From Peribacillus frigoritolerans (GTDB lineage Bacteria > Bacillota > Bacilli > Bacillales > DSM-1321), in assembly GCF_030676415.1 (NCBI RefSeq), contig NZ_JAUUTW010000001.1:248001-312000 (forward strand): a stretch of 64,000 bases of DNA, written 5' to 3'. The translations under genes were made by a program, and so were the position numbers. Shown here piece by piece: positions 46,709 to 56,553 of the stretch. The notes under the pieces are model-generated. The model ran no database searches. It worked only from the letters and a program-made list of their open reading frames with translations, and had not been told where the DNA came from. How positions within the stretch are numbered: position 1 is the stretch's first letter; each line of letters begins with the position of its first letter.

Positions 46709-47464
46709 ATGCTATCCAATCAGCAGCTTAAAGAATTTCAACAGCAATTGCAGCAAACGAAGCAAGAGTTGAAAGAGCGATTAAATGATCAAGGCGACCA
46801 CGATTTAAGAAGAAGCATGGAGGATTCGACAGGTGAATTATCGAATTACGATAATCATCCCGGCGATCAAGGAACCGAGTTATATGAACGGGAAAAGGAT
46901 TTGGCCCTTTCCGAGCATGATCGGGATGAAATAAGGGATATTGAACGGGCGCTTTCTGCCATCGAGGCAGGTGAGTATGGAAAATGCGAAGTTTGTTCAA
47001 AGGAAATACCTCTTGAACGTTTGAAAGCCGTCCCTACTACGACTTATTGTGTCGAGCATACCCCATCACAGGAAACTTCGGACAATCGGCCGGTGGAGGA
47101 GGAAGTGCTGGGACCCCCATTTGGAAAGTTTGATTATGATGACCGGCACGAATCGGTTGCATACGATGCGGAAGATTCTTGGCAGGATGTTGCCAGTTAT
47201 GGAACATCTGAATCACCTTCCGATTTTGTAAATCCGCCAAACGAATACGAAGATATGTATGTCGAGTCCGAGGAAAATATCGGATATGTCGAGGATTATG
47301 AAAATTTCGTTGGTGTGGATATATACGGTAAAGAGATAACGATTTATCCGAACTCCCAATATGAAGAATTGAAGGAAGAACTTTTTGAAGAAAATATTCA
47401 AACCTCGTTTGGGGATTTACCTCGATATGAGCATGATCCTTATGTGGATGAAGAGAAAGATTGA
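46709..47464 (+). CDS. yteA: YteA-family sporulation protein, DksA/TraR zinc finger
   Basis: A 251-aa protein: an N-terminal coiled coil (about residues 1-40), an acidic middle with GDQGTELYEREKDLAL, a C4-type DksA/TraR zinc-finger region with CEVCSKEIP (about 92-100) and YCVEH, and a long acidic C-terminus. Family members are sporulation-expressed; a regulatory or RNA-polymerase-binding role is inferred from the fold. ATG 46709 lies 8 bp after AAAGGA; ATG 46700 overlaps that site. The symbol is by family, not by position. Confidence 0.75.
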   Translation: MLSNQQLKEFQQQLQQTKQELKERLNDQGDHDLRRSMEDSTGELSNYDNHPGDQGTELYEREKDLALSEHDRDEIRDIERALSAIEAGEYGKCEVCSKEIPLERLKAVPTTTYCVEHTPSQETSDNRPVEEEVLGPPFGKFDYDDRHESVAYDAEDSWQDVASYGTSESPSDFVNPPNEYEDMYVESEENIGYVEDYENFVGVDIYGKEITIYPNSQYEELKEELFEENIQTSFGDLPRYEHDPYVDEEKD

Positions 47465-47465
47465 A

Positions 47466-47505
47466 AAAGAAGAACCAGGATTCTAAACCTGGTTCTTCTT
47501 TTTAT
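47466..47505. terminator. Bidirectional terminator between yteA and patB
   Basis: AAAGAAGAACCAGG pairs with CCTGGTTCTTCTTT around an 8-base loop. Confidence 0.85.
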
Positions 47506-48681
47506 TTATAAAAAAGCCAATTTCAAACGGTTTAGCCCTTCCATCAGGACGCTGCGAGAACAACCGAGATTCATTCGAACGAAACCTTCTCCGCCAGGTC
47601 CATATTTTGAACCAGGCTCCAATGCGAGCTTCCCTTGATGGATCAGTCGATCCTTAATTTCCTTGTCGGTCAATCCAAGATCACGGCAGTCAATCCATAA
47701 AAGGTAAGAGGCTTCCGGATGCATGACATGCAGTGAAGGAATTTCAGCAGCAATGAATTCCTCTGCCACTTTTATATTCTCCTCAATGTAGCCAATCATG
47801 TCTTCAAGCCATTCCAAGCCCTCCCGATACGCGGCTTCCATCGCTGTTAAGGCAAAGATGTTAAGACCATGGAAGGCCAGTTTCGTTTGCGCCTTTTGCA
47901 ATTGCTTCTGTAATTTTTCATTACTGGCGATCAGGAATGAAGCCTGAAGGCCGGCAATATTGAATGTTTTGCTTGGCGCCATCAATGTAACGGTTATGTC
48001 CGCTAATTTTTCTGAAAGCGAGCCGATCGGATAATGCCTTGATGTTGTATGGAATAAGTCAGCATGTATCTCATCACTGACGATAACTACATCATATTTT
48101 TCACATAACTCCCCGATTCGTAAGAGTTCGTCCTTTGTCCAAACGCGTCCGCCAGGGTTATGCGGACTGCAAAAAAGGAATAGCTTCACTCCGCTTTTCA
48201 GCTTGTCCTCAAAATCGGTGAAATCAATCTCAAAGCGGTCCTTTTCCATGATAAGGGGACTATTGACCACTTCCCGGTCATTATTTTTGATCATATCAAA
48301 AAATGGGGTATAGACGGGAGATTGTAACAATATTTTATCGCCCGGGTTCGTGAATGCTTGGATCGTTGTACCGATTGCTGATACGACACCGGAGCTGAAT
48401 GAGATCCACTCTTTATCGATTTGCCAGGAGTGCCGGTCTCTAAGCCAGTTTTGAATTTCGGTGAAAACCGTTTCAGAAGGGACGGTATAACCGAAAATCG
48501 GATGATTCAAGCGTTCCATCAATGCCTTTTGAATGCCCTCTGGAGATGGGAAATCCATATCGGCAACCCACATTGGCAGAACATCCTCGCGCCCGTACAA
48601 TGATGTGAGCGAGTTTTTATCCCATTTTGCAGACCCTGAATTTTCCCTGTTTATTTGTTCTTCAAATATTGACTTGTTCAA
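47506..48681 (-). CDS. patB: PatB-type cystathionine beta-lyase
   Basis: A 391-aa PLP aminotransferase-fold C-S lyase (MalY/PatB). Markers are MWVADMDFP, NPGGRVW, and the PLP lysine in APSKTFNIAGLQ. It cleaves cystathionine or cysteine to pyruvate, ammonia and a thiol. I prefer TTG 48681, 5 bp after GGTGGTGG, over the GTG at 48693 inside that site, because the shorter N-terminus (MNKSIFEE) fits the family. The kap genes sit nearby, as in B. subtilis. Confidence 0.85.
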   Translation of the reverse strand: MNKSIFEEQINRENSGSAKWDKNSLTSLYGREDVLPMWVADMDFPSPEGIQKALMERLNHPIFGYTVPSETVFTEIQNWLRDRHSWQIDKEWISFSSGVVSAIGTTIQAFTNPGDKILLQSPVYTPFFDMIKNNDREVVNSPLIMEKDRFEIDFTDFEDKLKSGVKLFLFCSPHNPGGRVWTKDELLRIGELCEKYDVVIVSDEIHADLFHTTSRHYPIGSLSEKLADITVTLMAPSKTFNIAGLQASFLIASNEKLQKQLQKAQTKLAFHGLNIFALTAMEAAYREGLEWLEDMIGYIEENIKVAEEFIAAEIPSLHVMHPEASYLLWIDCRDLGLTDKEIKDRLIHQGKLALEPGSKYGPGGEGFVRMNLGCSRSVLMEGLNRLKLAFL

Positions 48682-48783
48682 AATATCCACCACCGAATAA
48701 AAATTTGTCGTCTTCGCGATAAGCCTGTTGTTATGATACTATGATATCATGTTCTTTGAAAATATTGAGCAGGTGATGATTAT

Positions 48784-49044
48784 ATGGATACACAGCAAAT
48801 GAATATAGCGCTGGTTGCCGTTTTGCAAGAATGGGATCCATTCAAGATAGGATGGGATTTATATGAGCCGGAAATTGCAGATACCGTCGTAGCAATCCGG
48901 GATATAGATGACCCAAAGGAACTGGCGGAAAAAATAAAATCCATTTACGAGTTCGCGTTCGATGAATCCGTTCAGATGGAAAAGTGCCTGGAAGTTGCAC
49001 AAAAGCTGCTCATCATAAAAAATGATGCCAGCTGTTCGATCTAA
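48784..49044 (+). CDS. yugE: DUF1871 family protein YugE
   Basis: An 86-aa DUF1871 helical protein with conserved WDPF and YEPEIADTV (about residues 17-36). The function is unknown. It has an ATG start and is divergent from patB, convergent with yugF. Its position beside patB and yugF is the expected Bacillus one. Confidence 0.85.
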   Translation: MDTQQMNIALVAVLQEWDPFKIGWDLYEPEIADTVVAIRDIDDPKELAEKIKSIYEFAFDESVQMEKCLEVAQKLLIIKNDASCSI

Positions 49045-49049
49045 AGGTG

Positions 49050-49087
49050 AAAAAGGGTGTACCCAGAAATCAGGGGCACCTTTTTTA
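49050..49087. terminator. Bidirectional terminator between yugE and yugF
   Basis: AAAAAGG-GTG-CCC pairs with GGG-CACCTTTTTT around an internal loop. Confidence 0.75.
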
Positions 49088-49927
49088 CGTTGGGGTGGCT
49101 ACTCCAATAAACCCCTTAATTAATTGATAAACTTCTTCCGGTTTCTCCTCTGGAAGAAGATGCCCGGAATCTTCAATCACAACAAGCTCGGAATTAGGCA
49201 GGTCTTCATGGAGCCTTTGGCCAATATTCAATGGCACCACTCTATCATGCCTCCCCCAAATAAGCAGGCATGGTGTATGAATATCACTAAGGTCCTCCTT
49301 CAACAAATCGACTTCCTTATCCCGAAGCATCCTCCCCAATGCCCGGAAAATATCATGCTTCTTTATGAATGGCCCTAGATATCCCTGCCGCATTTCATCG
49401 TCAATCATGGCCGGGTCATGGACGACATTTTTCAAGTTCTTTTCGATACCTGATTTTTGTAGATACCGCTTTATCCCGAATGAAAAGAAAGGCAGGTAAC
49501 TGACCATCTTCATTTTTTCCGAATAACCGGGCTGATAGCCTGAACCGGCAAGAAGAATGGCATGGTCGACAAGATCAGGATATGATTTGATGAGCTGCAG
49601 GGAAATCTGCCCGCCCATGGAATGGCCGATGGTACTGAATTTCCTGATGCCTTTTCCCTCTAAGAACATAACGACGGATTTAGCGATGTTCCGGAATGAA
49701 TATGTATATCGATAATCTTTTCCGCTTTGCCCGAATGGCGGGAGGTCTATGGAGATCACATTGTATTCCTTGATTAAATAGGGCACTAATTTACGGAAAC
49801 TGAAGCTCGATGACAAAAATCCATGAAGCAGGACAAGGGTGGGGAGGGAATCATCGATACGGTCATATTCAAAATAGATTTCCATATTACCCACCCGTTC
49901 GACACCTTTGATTGTATGACTTTCCAT
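49085..49927 (-). CDS. yugF: Alpha/beta hydrolase YugF
   Basis: A 280-aa alpha/beta hydrolase. The oxyanion motif is HGFLSS near residue 35, the nucleophile elbow GHSMGG (Ser about 101), the acid in WGRHDRVVP, and the histidine in DSGHLLPEEKP near the end. Substrate unknown; relatives are esterases or lipases. I chose ATG 49927 behind GGAGGAGG; the longer frame from 49954 overlaps that site. It shares a terminator with yugE. Confidence 0.85.
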   Translation of the reverse strand: MESHTIKGVERVGNMEIYFEYDRIDDSLPTLVLLHGFLSSSFSFRKLVPYLIKEYNVISIDLPPFGQSGKDYRYTYSFRNIAKSVVMFLEGKGIRKFSTIGHSMGGQISLQLIKSYPDLVDHAILLAGSGYQPGYSEKMKMVSYLPFFSFGIKRYLQKSGIEKNLKNVVHDPAMIDDEMRQGYLGPFIKKHDIFRALGRMLRDKEVDLLKEDLSDIHTPCLLIWGRHDRVVPLNIGQRLHEDLPNSELVVIEDSGHLLPEEKPEEVYQLIKGFIGVATPT

Positions 49928-50231
49928 AAAAGCTCCTCCTCCGTTATTGGTCAATGATAAAAATCCATGTTACCCTGAATATTCCAAAAAAGGTCCTTTA
50001 ATACTGTTGCATAACAGTAATTGTAATAATAACGATGAAAAAAGACAATTACTATAACAGGTCACCAATCAATTTTGATATAATAGTGTAAGTTTATCCT
50101 GACAGAATAGGACTTATTAAATTATATTGTCATATAGGTTTTTAAAAAAGTCTAATAAGGTAATTCGTGAGACTATCTGCCAGCCAAACCATCACATCTA
50201 AATTAGTGAATTCCAAAAGGGGGGTTTTCCA

Positions 50232-50732
50232 ATGCACTTGAATGAAGAGGAATTGGAAGTCTTGAGAATCATTGAAAATAACAGCCGGATTGATCAGAAG
50301 GATTTGGCTAAAATGACCGATCAATCAGAATCGGACATTGAAATAACATTGAAGAAATTAGAAGATATGCGGGTCATTGTACGTTACTTAACAGTCATTA
50401 ACTGGGCTAAAGTGGATGAATACCATGGTGTCACAGCGATGATCGATGTAAAAGTCACTCCAAAACGCGGCGTCGGTTTCGATGATGTTGCAAAAAGGAT
50501 TTACAAATTCAAAGAAGTCGAGTCCGTTTATTTAATGTCTGGGGCTTATGATCTTTCAGTCATTGTCGAAGGACGTTCGATGAACGAAGTGGCAAGCTTT
50601 GTTTCGGAAAAACTTTCGACACTGGATTCCGTCATTTCTACGACGACTCACTTCATAATGAAAAAATACAAGCATGATGGCACCATTTTTGATCAAACTG
50701 AAGAAGATAAGCGGATAGTGGTGTCACCATGA
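50232..50732 (+). CDS. alaR: Lrp/AsnC family regulator AlaR (YugG)
   Basis: A 166-aa Lrp/AsnC regulator: an N-terminal winged HTH (about residues 5-60) and a C-terminal RAM (effector-binding) domain (about 70-150, with YHGVTAMIDVKV). In B. subtilis it controls the alanine-forming aminotransferase gene next door. Its ATG follows AAAGGGGGG. The alaT start overlaps its stop by four bases (ATGA), so translation is coupled. Confidence 0.9.
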   Translation: MHLNEEELEVLRIIENNSRIDQKDLAKMTDQSESDIEITLKKLEDMRVIVRYLTVINWAKVDEYHGVTAMIDVKVTPKRGVGFDDVAKRIYKFKEVESVYLMSGAYDLSVIVEGRSMNEVASFVSEKLSTLDSVISTTTHFIMKKYKHDGTIFDQTEEDKRIVVSP

Positions 50733-51898
50733 TTAAAACGAGTTATGTTTCAAAAACGATTGCAGAGCTTAAACCATCTGGCATCCGCCGCTTTTTCGAC
50801 TTGGCAGCCAATTTGGAAGGGGTCGTCTCGCTTGGTGTAGGTGAACCGGATTTCGTTACATCTTGGGCAGTAAGGGAAGCGGCGATCAACTCCCTGGAGG
50901 AAGGGTATACCTCTTATACGGCCAATGCCGGATTATTTGAATTAAGGTCGGAAATAAGCAGGTATATGGAGAAGCAGTTCCATGTTTCGTATAGACCTGA
51001 GGATCAAATCATTGTCACGGTCGGAGCAAGCCAGGCCCTCGATATTGCCCTGAGGACCATCTTGAATCCAGGTGAAGAAGTCATTGTCGTCGAACCTTGT
51101 TTCGTCGCCTATGCACCGCTTGTGACCATGGCAGGGGGAATACCGGTCACGGTCCAAACATCCAAGGAAGATGATTTTAAGTTGACTCCCCAACAACTCG
51201 AAGCGGCGATCACGCCTAAAACGAAGGCCGTTTTAATCTGTTCACCGAATAACCCGACGGGAACCCAGCTTGGGCAGGAAGAATTAGTAATGCTTGCTGA
51301 CATCGTTAAAAAGCATGACTTGCTGGTGATTTCCGATGAAATCTATGCCGAACTTGCTTATGATGAGGAATTCACTTCTTTTGCTGCCATTGACGGCATG
51401 CTTGAGCGGACAATTGTCATCAATGGGTTTTCGAAAGGGTTTGCGATGACTGGATGGCGTCTTGGGTTCGTTTGTGCACCTAAGGAAATTTCCGAAGCGA
51501 TGCTTAAGATTCATCAATATGCGATGATGTGTGCGCCGACCGTTGCGCAGCATGCTGCATTGGAAGCGTTAAAGAACGGTATGCAGGATGTGGAAGAAAT
51601 GCGTCGGAGTTACCGGAGAAGACGAAATTATATCGTGAAATCATTTAATGAGATAGGTCTTGATTGCCATAATCCTGGCGGTGCTTTTTATGCTTTTCCA
51701 TCAATCGAGAGAACGGGGATGACTTCGATGGAATTTGCTGAAAAACTTCTGACGGAAGAACTTGTAGCCGTTGTACCGGGTGATGTGTTCGGGGAAAGCG
51801 GTGAAGGTCATATCCGCTGTTCCTATGCATCCTCCATGGAACAGCTTCAAGAAGCGCTTAAAAGGATGGAACGTTTCATGAAGAATCATTGCCAATAA
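50729..51898 (+). CDS. alaT: Alanine-forming aminotransferase AlaT (YugH)
   Basis: A 389-aa fold-type I aminotransferase: GVGEPDFVT N-terminal signature, NPTGTQ, and the PLP lysine in NGFSKGFAMTGWR. It transfers the amino group to pyruvate, supplying alanine. It overlaps alaR by four bases, forming the alaR-alaT operon, and ends in a strong terminator. Confidence 0.9.
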   Translation: MIKTSYVSKTIAELKPSGIRRFFDLAANLEGVVSLGVGEPDFVTSWAVREAAINSLEEGYTSYTANAGLFELRSEISRYMEKQFHVSYRPEDQIIVTVGASQALDIALRTILNPGEEVIVVEPCFVAYAPLVTMAGGIPVTVQTSKEDDFKLTPQQLEAAITPKTKAVLICSPNNPTGTQLGQEELVMLADIVKKHDLLVISDEIYAELAYDEEFTSFAAIDGMLERTIVINGFSKGFAMTGWRLGFVCAPKEISEAMLKIHQYAMMCAPTVAQHAALEALKNGMQDVEEMRRSYRRRRNYIVKSFNEIGLDCHNPGGAFYAFPSIERTGMTSMEFAEKLLTEELVAVVPGDVFGESGEGHIRCSYASSMEQLQEALKRMERFMKNHCQ

Positions 51899-51904
51899 AA
51901 GCAA

Positions 51905-51947
51905 AAAAATAGGGATCCGGCCGTTTTAAGCAGCCGGATCCCTTTCC
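51905..51947. terminator. Terminator after alaT, probably bidirectional
   Basis: AGGGATCCGGC and GCCGGATCCCT arms around TTTTAAGC, with T residues on each strand. It also faces the convergent XRE gene. Confidence 0.8.
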
Positions 51948-52059
51948 ATAGGGGGAATTAGAAAAAAGAGTTAATCTAATGGATTAACATAGAAAGTGTT
52001 AATCATAGTATATCCAGTACCCTGAAAAAAAATACATATACTATGACCAATTTTTTGAA

Positions 52060-52413
52060 TTAAGCTTGTGTATTATATAAAGTATGCATAACATTCAGAA
52101 TTTGTTCTTCGCTAAAGTCCTTAGCTGTTCTTAGAATGAGCTCCGCTTTTTTGGTTCCGATTTCTTCAATCAGTTTTTTTATGTCCTCGTCAATACCAGA
52201 GGCGTTACCGGTTTGGGCATCCTTCAGGAATTCTGAAGCCGGAATGTCAAGAACGGTGGAAAGCCGTAAAATGGTTTGTGTATCAGGAACCGATTCACCC
52301 GATTCATACTTTTCAATTTTCTTCGTGCCGATTCGTAATTTCAAAGCCAGTTCCTGTTGAGTAAGGTTGTGATCTTCTCGGTATTGCCGGATATTCTTCG
52401 CGATATTTGACAT
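52060..52413 (-). CDS. XRE-family helix-turn-helix regulator
   Basis: A 117-aa regulator: the N-terminal XRE HTH (about residues 6-60, with TQQELALKLRIGTKKIEKYE) and a helical C-terminal region with LIEEIGTKKAELILRTAKDF, possibly for oligomerisation. The resemblance is to the MBF1-like class of short HTH proteins. Target genes are unknown. It has an ATG start and is convergent with alaT, downstream of the NSS transporter gene. Confidence 0.8.
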   Translation of the reverse strand: MSNIAKNIRQYREDHNLTQQELALKLRIGTKKIEKYESGESVPDTQTILRLSTVLDIPASEFLKDAQTGNASGIDEDIKKLIEEIGTKKAELILRTAKDFSEEQILNVMHTLYNTQA

Positions 52414-52509
52414 AGTCAGACACTCCTTTTTCAGGAAATATATTTTCTTTATGTAATTATTTTACCATATTATTACTTGAGGTAAGGAGCTTAATATGTA
52501 GGTTTTGTG

Positions 52510-52553
52510 AAAAAAAGGCCGCATCGAGAAATATCGAAACGGCACCTTGAGTG
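52510..52553 (-). terminator. Terminator of the NSS transporter gene
   Basis: An imperfect stem around GGTGCCG-TTCGA and TCGA-GCGGCC, followed by T residues on the minus strand. Confidence 0.55.
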
Positions 52554-53897
52554 TTAAATGAGATTAGTTGACTTAAGGAATACGAGTATGATCATGATCG
52601 GCACGATGTAGCGAATCAGGAAGTACCAAAGTTTAAAAATTGATCGGCCGGAATCAGCGCCAGATTCGAACTCCTTTTGTACCTCGATCCTTTTCATTTG
52701 ATAGCCGATGAAAAGGGATATGAACAAGGCGCCGACTGGCAGCGCGATATTGCTTGTCAGATAATCAGCGAAATCGAATATGGATAAATTGAAAATCTTC
52801 ACATCCGAAAGCACCCCGAAGGATAATGCGCTTGGAATCCCAATCAGGAAAACGGTGATACCAGCTATCCAAGAAGCCTTCTTACGCTTTGCAGTATCCC
52901 CCTTGATCATGGCTGCAACGACGATTTCGAGAATGGAGAATGCCGTCGTAAGGGTGGCAAATAATAATAATATGAAGAAAATGAACATGAAGATCCCGCC
53001 AAGCGCCATTTCATTGAAGACGGCAGGCAATACGACAAATACTAGTCCAGGCCCGCTTGAAGGGCTGAAACCCAGTGCGAAAACAGCCGGGAAGATGACC
53101 AAACCTGCCAGCAAGGAAATGAAGATATTCAGTCCAACTACCGATAAGGCCGATTTTGTAATATCTTCTTTTTTACTTAAATAGGATGCGTAGGTTACCA
53201 TCACGGATACACCGACACTTAGTGCAAAGAAGGATTGGCCCAGTGCCAATAGGATCGTTTCCCCCGTTAATGCGGAAAAGTCCGGTTTCAAGAAGAATTT
53301 AACACCTTCCATCGCTCCATCCAGAGTCAGGGATCGGATAAGAAGAATGATGAAAAGAATGAACAATGAAGGCATCATATATTTATTAGCCTTTTCAATT
53401 CCCTTGGAAACGCCGCCTTGCACGACCCAAATGGTAAAGACCATGAATATTAATTGAGCGATAACCGTTTCATAAGGATTACTGATTACCTTATTGAAGA
53501 AGTTCCCATATTCTTCTTGCGTCAAGTTTGAGAGAGAACCTGTAAAGCTTCTTGCTAAATAAGAGATGATCCAGCCTCCAACAACACTGAAGAAGGAAAG
53601 AAGAATGATTGAAGCGACGACACCGCCATATCCAATCAATGCCCAAGGCTTTCCAGGGGCGATATGTTTATATGCGCTAATGGCATCTTTCTGTGCATTG
53701 CGGCCAATCGTGAATTCCGCTATTAATATCGGTGCCCCGATAAGCAGGGTGAATATAATGAAGAGCAGGAAGAAGACCCCTCCGCCATTTTCCCCAGTCA
53801 TATATGGGAGCTTCCAGATGGCGCCCAATCCAATAGCGGATCCCGCGGCTGACAGGATGAACCCAAGTTTTGAAGTCCATTGATCTTGTTTTGACAT
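52554..53897 (-). CDS. Sodium:neurotransmitter symporter (NSS) family transporter
   Basis: A 447-aa LeuT-fold Na+-coupled transporter with about 11-12 helices. The start MSKQDQWTSKLGFILSAAGSAIG contains the conserved AAGSAIGLGA unwound helix 1 segment and NGGG (about residues 35-40) at the extracellular loop. Substrates of bacterial members include amino acids. It has an ATG start and no obvious partner gene. It is divergent from yugI across 345 bp. Confidence 0.85.
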   Translation of the reverse strand: MSKQDQWTSKLGFILSAAGSAIGLGAIWKLPYMTGENGGGVFFLLFIIFTLLIGAPILIAEFTIGRNAQKDAISAYKHIAPGKPWALIGYGGVVASIILLSFFSVVGGWIISYLARSFTGSLSNLTQEEYGNFFNKVISNPYETVIAQLIFMVFTIWVVQGGVSKGIEKANKYMMPSLFILFIILLIRSLTLDGAMEGVKFFLKPDFSALTGETILLALGQSFFALSVGVSVMVTYASYLSKKEDITKSALSVVGLNIFISLLAGLVIFPAVFALGFSPSSGPGLVFVVLPAVFNEMALGGIFMFIFFILLLFATLTTAFSILEIVVAAMIKGDTAKRKKASWIAGITVFLIGIPSALSFGVLSDVKIFNLSIFDFADYLTSNIALPVGALFISLFIGYQMKRIEVQKEFESGADSGRSIFKLWYFLIRYIVPIMIILVFLKSTNLI

Positions 53898-54242
53898 GAT
53901 GGAAAAACTCCTTTAGATGTAAAGAATATCTAGCTGTATATTACTTTTTTAAAACATTTTCTCATCTTACTATGATTACGGGGAATTGAATAGTGTTTTA
54001 ATATTACAATCTTTAGAAAAATGAGTAAATATCTTAAGGGAAATAGAGGTTATTTGCAAATTTTTAGGTTAAGTTATATATAAAGATCTTATAATATTTA
54101 TTATTTCCAAAAAACAAACATTTTTAATGAGTAAAATCCCAAAAAGTATGGTATACTTAACTTTGATTATTTTCCAATTATGTGATATAATTTTTTATTG
54201 CGTGAAAAGACGAAAAAATATATATAAAATAGGAGTGTTACC
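53898..54242. other. NSS-yugI divergent intergenic region
   Basis: A 345-bp very A+T-rich gap. A plausible yugI promoter reads TTGCGT (54198-54203), 17 bp, TATATA (54221-54226). Nothing else is recognised. Confidence 0.4.
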
Positions 54243-54647
54243 ATGTCTGAAAAATTCGAAATTGGTGCGGTAGTTGCTGGTAAAGTTACTGGTATTCAAC
54301 CATACGGTGCATTTGTTGCTCTAGATGAATCAACTCAAGGTTTAGTTCATATTTCTGAAATCACTCACGGCTTCGTTAAAGATATCAACGAACATTTAAA
54401 AGTGGGCGATGAAGTGAAAGTTAAAGTGCTTTCCATCGATTCAGCTGCTGGAAAAATCGGCTTATCGATCCGCGCTACAGAAGAAGCTCCTGAGCGTACT
54501 GAAGCTCCGAAAAAAGCTCCGAAAAAACGCCAAGCATCTGTTAAAGCGACATCTCACATCGAATCTACTGAAGGTTTCAACACATTGAAAGACAAACTTC
54601 AAGAGTGGATTGAACAATCTCAACGCGAAGACCTAATCAAAAAATAA
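54243..54647 (+). CDS. yugI: S1-domain RNA-binding protein YugI (GSP13)
   Basis: A 134-aa protein: one S1 OB-fold RNA-binding domain (about residues 6-75, with GAFVALDESTQGLVHISEI) and a short basic and helical tail. In B. subtilis YugI is a general stress protein associated with ribosomes. The start ATG follows AGGAGTG. Strongly codon-biased, consistent with high expression. A terminator follows directly. Confidence 0.9.
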   Translation: MSEKFEIGAVVAGKVTGIQPYGAFVALDESTQGLVHISEITHGFVKDINEHLKVGDEVKVKVLSIDSAAGKIGLSIRATEEAPERTEAPKKAPKKRQASVKATSHIESTEGFNTLKDKLQEWIEQSQREDLIKK

Positions 54648-54654
54648 TTTTTTG

Positions 54655-54690
54655 GAACCGGCAGATCTTTTGATCAGTCGGTTTTTTTTG
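54655..54690 (+). terminator. Terminator after yugI
   Basis: AACCG-C-GATC pairs with GATC-G-CGGTT, followed by eight T residues. Confidence 0.8.
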
Positions 54691-54726
54691 TCCATTTCAT
54701 GGCCGGTAATGGGGCATTTGAAAGAA

Positions 54727-54772
54727 ATAAAGCCGGGTCATGTGTTTATCCATGGTCCGGCTTTATTTTATA
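54727..54772. terminator. Terminator downstream of yuzA
   Basis: AATAAAGCCGG-CATG arms pair with CATG-CCGGCTTTATT, with T residues on both strands. It mainly serves yuzA. Confidence 0.7.
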
Positions 54773-54801
54773 GATCATAAACAATGTCCATGTTCATGAC
54801 A

Positions 54802-55035
54802 TCAACGAGTAGGTTTAGTTTCAGGCGCTCTGGAAATTTCAGGACTCGGTTTAAAGAGAAGACCAAGATTAATGAGACCGGCAATTCCAACCAACCCATA
54901 AACGATACGGGCCAATCCAGCATCTTGCCCTCCGAAAATCGAAGCGACCAAGTCAAATTGGAAAAAACCTATTAAACCCCAGTTGATTGCCCCGATTATT
55001 GTAAGAACAAGTGCCGTTCTTTGTATTCCACTCAT
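54802..55035 (-). CDS. yuzA: DUF378 membrane protein YuzA
   Basis: A 77-aa DUF378 membrane protein with two helices (about residues 7-28 and 44-62) carrying the NWGLIGFFQFDLV motif between them. The function is unknown; the C-terminal tail is polar. ATG behind GGAGG. It is divergent from the yugJ gene. Confidence 0.8.
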   Translation of the reverse strand: MSGIQRTALVLTIIGAINWGLIGFFQFDLVASIFGGQDAGLARIVYGLVGIAGLINLGLLFKPSPEISRAPETKPTR

Positions 55036-55242
55036 TGTACTGCCTCCTTTTTTTGAGAAAAATCAGTTCTTTACTTATCATGCTTTTTCATCATGTAAAT
55101 ATACATCACCACAAATGTTCCGGGCGGATATTTTGTATTTAAATGGAACATTGGTCATAATGAATAAAAGAAAAACTAACCATTGGCACTGTGGACAATT
55201 CAAAAACGGCGTCAATGTAGCATTAAAGGAGAGAGAGATCCA

Positions 55243-56406
55243 TTGGAGAATTTCACTTATAAAAATCCTACTAAAGTAATTTTCGGGAAAGGTCAGCTTG
55301 AAAGCTTAAAAACTGAAATTCCTGCGTATGGCGATAAAGTTTTACTTGTATATGGTGGAGGAAGCATAAAGAAAAATGGCTTATATGAAAAAGTAATCAA
55401 TACCTTGAAAGTGATCGATGCAGAGGTGCACGAACTTCCCGGGGTTGAACCGAATCCACGCATCTCAACAGTCCGAAAAGGTGTTGATCTTTGTAAAGAG
55501 CATGGTATCGACTTCGTCCTTGCTGTTGGAGGAGGGAGCGTTATAGATGCTACAAAGGCCATCGTTGCGGGTGCTAAATATGAGGGGGATCCATGGGATC
55601 TTGTCATTAAGAAGGCACCAGTCGAAGAGGCCCTTCCATTCGGAACGGTGCTGACTTTAGCTGCAACAGGCTCTGAGGCGAATTCCGGATCTGTCATAAC
55701 AAACTGGGAAACGAAAGAGAAATATGGATGGGGCAGTCCATTGGTATTTCCGCAATTCTCCATTTTGGACCCTGAAAATACTTTTTCAGTACCAAAAGAC
55801 CAGACGGTATACGGAATGGTCGATATGATGTCACATGTATTCGAAACGTACTTCCACCCGGAAACGCATGCGCCGCTGCAAGACCGTTTTTGTGAATCGC
55901 TGTTATCGACGGTGATTGAAACGGCACCAAAACTATTGGAAGACCTGGAGGACTATGAGCATCGGGCCACTATCCTGTATGCCGGAAACCTGGCCTTGAA
56001 TGGGTCGCTTGGGGTTGGTTACCGCGGTGATTGGGCAACGCATAACATTGAACATGCCGTTTCAGCTGTTTATGACATCCCGCATGCAGGAGGGTTGGCC
56101 ATCTTATTCCCGAATTGGATGAAGCATGTGCTCCATGAAAATGTCGCACGCTTTAAACAAGTTGCAGTCCGTGTATTCCATGTAGATCCGGAAGGTAAAT
56201 CGGATGAGGAAGCGGCCCTTGAAGGCATTGAAAGACTTAGGTCATTTTGGAGCAGCTTAGGGGCGCCGACCAATCTTTCGGATTATGGCATCGATGACTC
56301 ACAATTGGAAGTCATGGCTGATAAAGCGATGAGCAGAGGGGAATTTGGACGATTCAAAGTCCTTAACCGTGAAGATGTCCTTGCCATTTTACGGGCTTCC
56401 TTATAA
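55243..56406 (+). CDS. yugJ: Iron-containing alcohol dehydrogenase YugJ
   Basis: A 387-aa type III iron-dependent alcohol dehydrogenase (butanol dehydrogenase-like, NAD(P)H). The nucleotide-binding GGGS(V/I)ID loop lies near residues 96-102. Iron ligands appear in DMMSHVFE and in [17 protein letters not shown] (histidines). I chose TTG 55243 behind AAAGGAGAG, giving the family N-terminus [17 protein letters not shown]; a longer frame from 55183 is rejected. Confidence 0.9.
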   Translation: MENFTYKNPTKVIFGKGQLESLKTEIPAYGDKVLLVYGGGSIKKNGLYEKVINTLKVIDAEVHELPGVEPNPRISTVRKGVDLCKEHGIDFVLAVGGGSVIDATKAIVAGAKYEGDPWDLVIKKAPVEEALPFGTVLTLAATGSEANSGSVITNWETKEKYGWGSPLVFPQFSILDPENTFSVPKDQTVYGMVDMMSHVFETYFHPETHAPLQDRFCESLLSTVIETAPKLLEDLEDYEHRATILYAGNLALNGSLGVGYRGDWATHNIEHAVSAVYDIPHAGGLAILFPNWMKHVLHENVARFKQVAVRVFHVDPEGKSDEEAALEGIERLRSFWSSLGAPTNLSDYGIDDSQLEVMADKAMSRGEFGRFKVLNREDVLAILRASL

Positions 56407-56553
56407 ACAAGTGATATGATCCGCTCTCCCGCCTTGCCAGGTGGGAGATTGCTTTATATGCATAATTCATCATTTACTTGATCGATTTCTTGATTATGAG
56501 AATTACATCAGATAAAGTGAAAGGGAAACTAAAGAATTCAAGGAGGAATTTGA

